Assembly: GCF_007362775.1 (NCBI RefSeq)
Contig: NZ_CP041692.1
Location: 4,154,001-4,218,000, forward strand
Length of the DNA: 64,000 bases
From: Microlunatus elymi
Lineage (GTDB): Bacteria; Actinomycetota; Actinomycetes; Propionibacteriales; Propionibacteriaceae
Reading direction: 5' to 3'
The notes under the pieces were generated by a model, which saw only the letters and a list, made by a program, of their open reading frames with translations, was not told the origin of the DNA and made no database searches. Of this stretch, positions 58,299-64,000 are shown piece after piece. Made by a program: the position numbers and the translations under genes. How positions within the stretch are numbered: the stretch's first letter is position 1; each line of letters opens with the position of its first letter.

Positions 58299-61286
58299 TC
58301 AGCTCTCCTGCCAGAAGACGGCGTCGGTGACCCGGCGGGCCCGGCGCGCGATTCGTTGATATTCGGCCACCAGATGCGATCCTTCGCCGCCGGACCGGCC
58401 CATCAGCTGGGCTACCGCGGACAGCTCCCGGGGATCGGTCGGGAAGGTGTCCGAACTCCTGCCGCGGACCAGCATGATCTGGTTGCGGATGCGGCTGGCC
58501 ATCAGCCACGCCTGCCGCAGCCATCGTGCCTGCTGATCGCCGATCAGGCCGTGCCGGGCGGCCACCTCCAGCGCCTCGATGGTCCGGCTGGTCCGCAGCT
58601 CGGGCACGGTGCCGGCGTGCTGCAACTGCAACAGCTGAACCGTCCACTCCACGTCCGTCAGGCCGCCGGGGCCGAGCTTGAGGTGCTTGGACGGATCGGT
58701 GCCGCGAGGCAACCGCTCGGCCTCCATCCGGGCCTTCAACCGGCGGATCTCGGTCACCTGGGTCGCGGTCAGCCCGTCGGCGGGCCAGCGCAGCGGGTCG
58801 ATGACGTCGACCAGCTCCCGGCCGAGTTCCAGATCACCGGCCAACGGCTCGGCCCGGATCAGCGCCTGCATCTCCCAGGTCGACGACCAGCGTTGGTAGT
58901 AGGTGCGGTACGCGGCCAGCGTCCGGATCAGCGGGCCGCCCTTGCCTTCGGGTCGCAGGTCGGTGTCGATCACCAGCGCCGGATCGGCGCCGGGCAACGA
59001 CAACAGCCGGCGCAACTCGGTGATCACCGCGGGCGCGACCTTGGCCTGGTCGTCGGACCGGTCGGATTCGGCGCGGTCGGATTCGGCGCGGTCGGACAAC
59101 ACGAACATGGCATCGGCATCCGAGCCGTAGCTCAGCTCCCGGCCGCCCCAGCGGCCCATCGCGATCACCGAGATGGTGGACTCCGGATCGGCGCCGGCTG
59201 CCTCTCGGACCACCGCGAGCGCGGTGTGGACGGTCGCCGAGGCGAGATCGGTCAGCGCCTCGCCGATCTGCAGCACGTCGCTGAGTCCGAGCAGATCGCC
59301 GGCCGCGATCCGGAAGAGTTCGCGGCGCCGGATCGCCCGGATCGCTTCCACCGCAGCGGTCGGGCTGTTCTGCCGCCCGGCCGCCGCCGACATCTCCGCT
59401 CGCAGCTTCTCGAAGTTGCGCGGGATCAGTTCATGATCATCGGCGAGCATCTGCACGCTCTGCGGTGCCCGCTGCAGCAGGCTGACCGCGTACCGACTGG
59501 AGGCGAGGATGCGGGCGAATCGCTCGGCCATCGCACTCTCGTCCCGCAGCGCCCGCAGATACCAAGGGGTGGTGCCGAGTGCGTCGGAGGTCTGCCGGAA
59601 GGCCAGCAGACCATGATCAGGATTGGGCCCGTCGGCGAACCAGCCGAGCATCGCGGGCAGCAACTGCCGCTGGATCTCCGCGCGCCGGCTGACCCCGTTG
59701 GAGAGCGCCTCGATGTGCCGCAGCGCGGCCTTCGGATCCTCATAACCCAAGCCCTGCAGGCGATCCTGGGCCGCCTCGGTGGTCAGCCGGACCTCGGCCG
59801 AGGAGATGCTGGCCACGGCGTCCAGCACCGGTGAGTAGAACAGCCGCCGGTGCAGCATCCGGACCCGATTGGCGGTCGACCGCCAGGTGCTCAACAGTCC
59901 GTCCACCGGGCTGCTGTAATGCAGCGAGCGTCCGATCCGCCGAAGATCATCTTCTGCCGTCGGCAACACATGAGTACGACGCAGCCGGTTCAGCTGGATC
60001 CGATGTTCCAACGAGCGCAGGAATTGGTAGGCCAGGCCGAAGCCCTTGCCGTCCTCGCGGCCGACGTAGCCGTAGTCGATCAACGCCTGCAGGGCCTCCA
60101 GGGTTGACGCCGACCGCAGCCGGACGTCGGCTCGGCCGTGCACCAACTGCAACAGCTGGACGGAGAACTCGACGTCGCGCAGACCGCCCGGACCGAGCTT
60201 GAGCTCGCGGTCGGCGATGTTCTGCGGGATGTGTTCGATCACCCGCATCCGCATCGCCCGGGCGTCGGCGATGAAGTGATCACGCTCGGCCACCTCCCAC
60301 ACCATCGGCGTGATCATCTGCACGAACTCCGTACCAAGATCACGATCACCGGCCACCGGCCGGGCCTTCAACATGGCTTGGAATTCCCAGGTCTTGGCCC
60401 ACTTCTGGTAGTAGCCGCGATGGCTGGCCAGGGTGCGTACGAGCGGACCGGCCTTGCCCTCGGGTCGCAGCCCGGCGTCCAACTCCCAGATGGTGCCGGC
60501 CGCGGTGTGGGCCGAGCAGATCCGGGACAGTTCGGCGGCGAGTTGGGTGGCGATGGTGATCGCCTCGTCGATGCCGACCGACTCGTCGGCCGGTTCGGCG
60601 ACGTACAACACGTCCACATCGCTGACATAGTTGAGTTCCTGGGCACCGCACTTGCCCAAGCCGATCACCGCCAGCCGGCAGCGAGCCGCGCGTTCGGGGC
60701 CGATCACCCGCCGGGCCAACGCCAGGCCGGCCTCCAGCGTCGCATCGGCCAGGTCGGACAGCTCGGCGGCGATCTGGGGCATCAGTTCGATCGGTTCCGG
60801 CGCGACAAGATCACGAGCGGCGATGCGCAGCAGCGCGCCGCGGTAGCCGATCCGCAGCCGATCACCGAGCTGGTCGATCGGCGGTTCGCTGGCCACCGGA
60901 ATCTGGTCTTCGGGTCGGGCGCCGACCGCGGCCAGCATCTCGGCGCGCAGTTGATCAGCCGGCGTCCTGGTGCCGTCGCCGGTCAGCCGGTCGAGGTGTT
61001 GCGGATGCGCCAGCAGGTGTTGCTGCAGGGCCGAGCTGCCGCCCAGGACCAAGATCAACCGGCGGGCCAGCTCGGGCTCGATCAGAAGCCGATCCAGCAG
61101 CCCCGGCAGCTCGTCGGCGAGCCGATCCAGGCCGAGCAGACCATGATCAGGATCGGCGGAGTCGCTGACCAGCTCGAGCAGCGGCAGGTGTTCGTTGCCC
61201 CAGCCCGCCAGCCGAGCGGCGGCGGTTGCCGAATCGGTGAAGCCGCGTCTGGCCAGCGCCCCCTGAGTGATCTGCAGCGTCTCCAC
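58299..61286 (-). CDS. glnE: Glutamine synthetase adenylyltransferase/deadenylylase
   Basis: Bifunctional enzyme that attaches and removes AMP on the glutamine synthetase tyrosine (Y402 of the glnA here). 995 residues, slightly longer than Escherichia coli GlnE. The N-terminal deadenylylase nucleotidyltransferase shows NYVSDVDVLYVAE; the C-terminal adenylylase domain shows SYGSDADAMFV, each with the DxD metal pair. Between them is the helical regulatory region. An Arg/Ser/Asp-rich microrepeat (SDRAESDRAESDRSD) follows the second active site. GTG start with a TAATAT -10 six bases upstream. In mycobacteria glnE also follows glnA1 closely; here 19 kb separate them. Confidence 0.95.
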   Translation of the reverse strand: METLQITQGALARRGFTDSATAAARLAGWGNEHLPLLELVSDSADPDHGLLGLDRLADELPGLLDRLLIEPELARRLILVLGGSSALQQHLLAHPQHLDRLTGDGTRTPADQLRAEMLAAVGARPEDQIPVASEPPIDQLGDRLRIGYRGALLRIAARDLVAPEPIELMPQIAAELSDLADATLEAGLALARRVIGPERAARCRLAVIGLGKCGAQELNYVSDVDVLYVAEPADESVGIDEAITIATQLAAELSRICSAHTAAGTIWELDAGLRPEGKAGPLVRTLASHRGYYQKWAKTWEFQAMLKARPVAGDRDLGTEFVQMITPMVWEVAERDHFIADARAMRMRVIEHIPQNIADRELKLGPGGLRDVEFSVQLLQLVHGRADVRLRSASTLEALQALIDYGYVGREDGKGFGLAYQFLRSLEHRIQLNRLRRTHVLPTAEDDLRRIGRSLHYSSPVDGLLSTWRSTANRVRMLHRRLFYSPVLDAVASISSAEVRLTTEAAQDRLQGLGYEDPKAALRHIEALSNGVSRRAEIQRQLLPAMLGWFADGPNPDHGLLAFRQTSDALGTTPWYLRALRDESAMAERFARILASSRYAVSLLQRAPQSVQMLADDHELIPRNFEKLRAEMSAAAGRQNSPTAAVEAIRAIRRRELFRIAAGDLLGLSDVLQIGEALTDLASATVHTALAVVREAAGADPESTISVIAMGRWGGRELSYGSDADAMFVLSDRAESDRAESDRSDDQAKVAPAVITELRRLLSLPGADPALVIDTDLRPEGKGGPLIRTLAAYRTYYQRWSSTWEMQALIRAEPLAGDLELGRELVDVIDPLRWPADGLTATQVTEIRRLKARMEAERLPRGTDPSKHLKLGPGGLTDVEWTVQLLQLQHAGTVPELRTSRTIEALEVAARHGLIGDQQARWLRQAWLMASRIRNQIMLVRGRSSDTFPTDPRELSAVAQLMGRSGGEGSHLVAEYQRIARRARRVTDAVFWQES
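59061..59098. repeat. 15-bp microrepeat inside glnE
   Basis: Units GTCGGATTCGGCGCG at 59061-59075 and 59076-59090 plus a partial third copy, encoding repeated S-D-R-A-E in a loop after the adenylylase active site. Confidence 0.7.
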
Positions 61287-61292
61287 ACCGCG

Positions 61293-61298
61293 ATATTA
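61293..61298 (-). promoter_or_regulatory. -10 element, glnE
   Basis: TAATAT on the minus strand, six bases before the GTG at 61286. Confidence 0.5.
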
Positions 61299-61548
61299 GG
61301 GGGCGGCGGGTGGGCGGCGAGCACCGCACGGCGTCGGTCTGCTGAAACCTGGATGTCGGCCAGGTCATGCAGGAGTGGGTGGCCAGCAGCGAAGCTCGGC
61401 CCGGTCAGTCACCGCTTCGCGAAACTGCTGTTGCAGAAGACGCTCGCCGGCCGGACGACGCCAACCATCGACCGCTGATGTCCGCTCCGGGCAGGATCAC
61501 CGGGCACCGAGGTGAGGCAGTCCGGGTGTCCGCAGAGGATCCGTGAAC

Positions 61549-61591
61549 CAGGCACGGAACCAGGGAGCGTAGCTCCCGTGAGCCGTGCCTG
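61549..61591. repeat. Nested symmetrical hairpin
   Basis: Outer arms CAGGCACGG/CCGTGCCTG, a five-base internal loop on each side, inner arms GGGAGC/GCTCCC and a GTA loop. All 15 base pairs are perfect. Confidence 0.8.
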
Positions 61592-61845
61592 AGTTGACGT
61601 CGATCCGTGCCTCTCACCCGACGTCCGCCTGAGGGTCTCGCCCCGTTCTCCACCTTGGCTGTTTTGACGGCTTGAGAACTGCTCGGGAGGGGCCAAAGAC
61701 CTTGGCTCAGTCCGAGGGCCCGCGATGCCCCTCGTGCGCGCGTTGTCCGGCGTCGATCCCTGAGATCGAGGCACCAGATCGCGAAAATCGCAATCCGCCG
61801 GTGATTCTGACCATCTGGCGCCTCATATTCAGGTTTCCGGACCCG

Positions 61846-61882
61846 CCAACGTCCCCGGGCTCGAGGTGCATCGGGACGTTGG
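61846..61882. repeat. 10-bp inverted repeat
   Basis: CCAACGTCCC at 61846-61855 and GGGACGTTGG at 61873-61882 around a 17-base loop. Confidence 0.7.
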
Positions 61883-61970
61883 TGTCCGCCCGGAAGTCGT
61901 TCGCAGATCGACGTCACCAGCCGCGTCCGAGAGAGGTCCCTCGCGGGGGACGATCACCGGACAGCTTCAT

Positions 61971-62008
61971 CGGGCACCCAGCTCGATCGAGCGCGCCTCG
62001 GGTGCCCG
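61971..62008. repeat. Inverted repeat with palindromic centre
   Basis: CGGGCACCC (61971-61979) and GGGTGCCCG (62000-62008) enclose the perfect palindrome GCTCGATCGAGC (61981-61992). Confidence 0.7.
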
Positions 62009-62055
62009 CAACGGATCGACTACCGGGCACCGGGCGGTGTTCCCGGGCGGGCGCA

Positions 62056-62676
62056 TCAGGGCGCGATCTGCTTCACGATCTCACCGGCCGCATCCAGGAA
62101 CTCGACTCCAGCCGAACCATCCTCACCCACGCGCAGCCGAAGCCTGGGACGTCCTTGCCCGTCGCACAAGTTCAAAACCGAGTCGCCCTCCTCGGTACCG
62201 GCAAACAAACGTCGCGACCCGAAGTGTCCTGGAGGGAACTGCGAGGTTGCCTCTTCCTGCTGCTCCGGCGTTAGGTCGGGCAGCCGATCCAGCACCGGCA
62301 AATCGTCAACAAGGGACCGATCGAGCGGACGATCGTTCACCACCAGCCCGGCGCTCTGCCGCCCATCTTCGGTCACTCCACGGACCTGAACGATCTGATC
62401 CTGCTCATACCCATCGAAGGTCAGACTCCCAGCCGAGCTGCCCTCCTGGCCGTTGAAGATCAGCCCGCCGTTCTCGGTCTCTTCATCGTTGAAGAACACC
62501 ATCCCGGCGTACGGCCGATGGTGGGGATGCTCCTCCCCTCGCATGATCAGACCCGGCAATCGGTCGGCGCTGGCGATCACGCATCGCAGACGACCGTCCG
62601 GTTCGCGAATGTTGATGCGCTGTACATCGATCTCGCCAAGGTCGGCATGTTCTCGATCACTCATGAAGGTCATCAT
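62056..62676 (-). CDS. Conserved hypothetical protein (beta-rich, IREPDG/FNDEETENGG type)
   Basis: 206 residues. The order INIREPDGRLRCVIAS, RLPGLIMRGEEHPHH, GMVFFNDEETENGGLIFNG, SLTFDGYEQDQIVQV and the C-terminal GRPRLRLRVGEDGSAGVEFL marks a protein family found across several bacterial phyla, with a repeated strand-turn pattern suggesting a beta-helix or beta-sandwich. Function unknown; no catalytic motif or signal peptide is visible. Starts at ATG 62676, 62673 or 62664 are possible; none has a ribosome site. The gene follows purC in the same direction with a 157-base gap. Confidence 0.7.
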   Translation of the reverse strand: MMTFMSDREHADLGEIDVQRINIREPDGRLRCVIASADRLPGLIMRGEEHPHHRPYAGMVFFNDEETENGGLIFNGQEGSSAGSLTFDGYEQDQIVQVRGVTEDGRQSAGLVVNDRPLDRSLVDDLPVLDRLPDLTPEQQEEATSQFPPGHFGSRRLFAGTEEGDSVLNLCDGQGRPRLRLRVGEDGSAGVEFLDAAGEIVKQIAP

Positions 62677-62833
62677 GCCGCCCGGACGGGACCGTGCTGT
62701 TCCAGCCCTCACAACGCCGACCCGACATCCTCCTGCAGAACGTGCACCGCCCTTGCAGACGATGATCTTCACCCCGCGCCGGAAGGATCCTTGACCGGGC
62801 ACTTGGCGTATGTCGAGGCCTGCGTGGGCTCTG

Positions 62834-63784
62834 TCATCCTCCAAGGACTTTGGCCACTCGCTCGGTCGCGGTGAGTTCTGAGGCCTGGAAGGGCTGCTGG
62901 GTCAGCTCCTCGGCGAGAAGGATGTAGCGGGTTGCTGTCGCGATGCCGACGTCGTCGGTCAGGATGGGTGGTTCTCCTTCGCCGCGGAACCCTTGCTCTA
63001 CCAGCCACTCTCGCAATGGCTCCTTGTCGAGTGCTCGCTGGTCCTCGCTGTTTCGGAACAGCTCGTCGTAGGTGCCTGCATACCAGTAGCGCGAACTGTC
63101 GGGGGTGTGAACCTCGTCGATGAGCACAATCTCGTCACCGAGCAATCCCAGCTCGTACTTGGTGTCAACCAGGATCAATCCATGTTGAGCGGCGATCTCT
63201 GTTCCCCGGGCGAACAGCCGGAAGCAAATATCGGCGCAACGATCGAACAGGTCCGCAGTCACCAGACCGGCAGCGATCGCGTCGGCGCGGCTGAGGTTGC
63301 GATCACGCAGCTCAAGCTTCGTCGACGGGGTCAGCATCGGGGCCGGCAACCGCTCGTCCTTACGAAGGCCGTCCGGCAGTGGGTTGCCCGCAATGTTGCG
63401 CGCACCCGCCTCGTAATTGACCCACAACGAAGTCTTCGTGACGCCCGTGATGTAGCCCCGGACGACGAACTCCAGCGGTATCGGAGTGCACTCACGGACC
63501 CGCCAGACATTGGGGTCGGGGACCTCGAGGAGGTGATTGGAGACGATATCGGCGGTGGCGTCGAACCAGTAGTTGGCGATCGCGTTCAGGATCTGCCCCT
63601 TGAACGGGATCGTCCCCACGTGCCGGTCGAACGCCGACAATCTGTCGGTGGTCACGATGGTGCGAACATCGCCGTCGACGTAGCTGTCACGAACCTTTCC
63701 CTCGTGGCGGACACCAATGTGGCCGAACTCGGTCCGGTCGAGCGTGCCGCGCAGTTCCCTCGCGAACCTCTCACCGGTCAGCAT
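62834..63784 (-). CDS. purC: SAICAR synthetase-like protein (PurC)
   Basis: ATP-dependent ligase joining CAIR and aspartate in purine synthesis. 316 residues from an ATG with a strong ribosome site (GAGGGAG, five-base spacing). VRHEGKVRDSYVD is the ATP-loop opening, TTDRLSAFDRHVGTIPFKGQ follows, VVRGYITGVTKTSLWVNYE and PTPSTK-type PMLTPSTKLE are substrate regions, and LVDTKYELG and LIDEVHTPDSSRYW close the site. It belongs to the longer PurC type with the GYxTGVTxTS motif. The same frame continues upstream without a stop into a MerR-like segment, so a fusion is possible. No other purine gene is nearby. Confidence 0.88.
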   Translation of the reverse strand: MLTGERFARELRGTLDRTEFGHIGVRHEGKVRDSYVDGDVRTIVTTDRLSAFDRHVGTIPFKGQILNAIANYWFDATADIVSNHLLEVPDPNVWRVRECTPIPLEFVVRGYITGVTKTSLWVNYEAGARNIAGNPLPDGLRKDERLPAPMLTPSTKLELRDRNLSRADAIAAGLVTADLFDRCADICFRLFARGTEIAAQHGLILVDTKYELGLLGDEIVLIDEVHTPDSSRYWYAGTYDELFRNSEDQRALDKEPLREWLVEQGFRGEGEPPILTDDVGIATATRYILLAEELTQQPFQASELTATERVAKVLGG

Positions 63785-64000
63785 CGGCGCTCCCTCATCG
63801 ACCCGCAGCGATGACTCCACGGCATCCTCTCTTTCGATCATCCGGTCCATTGCGTCCACCTGTGCAGCTGCCCGACGGGCTGCCTGACTCAAACGTCGAC
63901 GGTGCTCGATCAGCCGCGCCCGCCGGATCGCTCGATCGGTGGAGTCGACGATGGCGGCGACCTCCTCCAGCGGCATCCCGACGTCCCGCAAGACAGCCAG
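63785..64000 (-). CDS. MerR-like regulator segment, in frame with purC, cut by the window edge
   Basis: Codons from the window edge to the PurC start read without a stop. LRDVGMPLEEVAAIVDST resembles the second helical part of a MerR DNA-binding domain, and RRARLIEHRRRLSQAARRAA followed by AQVDAMDRMIERED looks like the coiled-coil dimerisation helix that follows it. The N-terminal HTH lies beyond 64000. No stop separates it from purC, so translation from the MerR start would give a MerR-PurC fusion; the internal ribosome site could also produce free PurC. Confidence 0.65.

Larger units (their letters stand above)
61287..62055. other. Gene-free stretch with a chain of inverted repeats
   Basis: About 770 bases between the hypothetical gene at 62056 and glnE. 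Open frames here are Arg/Ser/Pro-rich without family resemblance. It holds three strong inverted repeats (61549-61591, 61846-61882, 61971-62008) and weaker ones near 61780-61800. A structured RNA or a cluster of REP-like elements is possible. I recognise no Rfam-type family. Confidence 0.6.

Noticed and set aside
61405-61917. 170-residue protein in the spacer upstream of glnE
   Set aside because: Arg/Ser/Pro-rich, crosses perfect inverted repeats and has no ribosome site or family resemblance.

Overview
The window is high-GC (roughly two-thirds GC by eye), tightly packed actinobacterial chromosome. The gene order pepA, lpd, sucB, TIGR01777 epimerase, lipB, lipA, DUF4191, glnA, glnE follows the lipoate and glutamine-synthetase neighbourhood known from Mycobacterium and other Actinobacteria, but accessory genes are inserted at almost every joint. 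mshA (mycothiol), a GlnR-type box, a DtxR-type iron box, a GlnE adenylyltransferase, a DUF222/HNH gene and many leaderless promoters all fit this group. A Propionibacteriales relative such as Microlunatus is my inference; nothing here proves the genus. I see no tRNA, rRNA, transposase or CRISPR array.

Layout. 0.2-6.1 kb: a DUF3043 membrane protein, an aldo/keto reductase, a flavin monooxygenase-like protein, a DUF998 membrane protein, an epimerase with TetR-like operator candidates and a NUDIX hydrolase, with several short repeats between genes. 6.1-16.3 kb: central metabolism (gcvT, pepA, lpd, sucB, epimerase, lipB) and an ABC-2 exporter. 16.3-21.1 kb: regulation-rich insert with a carboxymuconolactone decarboxylase and its divergent SnoaL-type ECF sigma factor, a MarR/hydrolase pair, an iron-siderophore lipoprotein and a small ATPase. 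21.3-31.1 kb: GNAT, lipA, DUF4191, then a four-gene leftward envelope cluster (glycosyltransferase, polysaccharide deacetylase, ABC-F ATPase, sulfotransferase) and a rightward FAD oxidase plus esterase pair. 31.1-34.5 kb: a VapBC module whose antitoxin is frameshifted, and a three-gene ABC-2 exporter operon. 34.9-39.1 kb: YCII protein, aminotransferase, second aldo/keto reductase, and glnA with a GlnR box and a strong hairpin terminator. 39.1-45.7 kb: an accessory, partly decayed region with a RES-type toxin-antitoxin pair, a MarR/DODA dioxygenase pair, a Fic remnant, a DUF222/HNH gene, and a wrecked restriction locus (mrr fragment joined to a truncated hsdM). 45.8-64.0 kb: a secreted protein, a YjbR/SolA/sugar-isomerase operon, two tandem class A penicillin-binding proteins, a succinate-semialdehyde dehydrogenase, mshA, a GH15 glucosidase, glnE, a structured non-coding stretch, a conserved hypothetical protein, and a PurC open in frame to a MerR-like segment at the window edge.

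How the parts connect. LipB and LipA make the lipoyl groups carried by the two lipoyl domains of SucB and used by the Lpd/GcvT systems, so octanoyl transfer, sulfur insertion and three client functions lie within 17 kb. glnA carries the adenylylation tyrosine targeted by GlnE 20 kb away and a transcriptional GlnR box, so nitrogen control is visible at both levels. The divergent regulator/target pairs (ECF sigma/decarboxylase, MarR/hydrolase, MarR/DODA) each have palindromes or sigma sites in the shared intergenic DNA.

Most interesting points: the in-frame MerR-like/PurC ORF, the matched divergent ECF promoters, the frameshifted antitoxin beside an intact PIN toxin, the hsdM/mrr deletion scar, several families of short interspersed repeats, and a chain of inverted repeats upstream of glnE.
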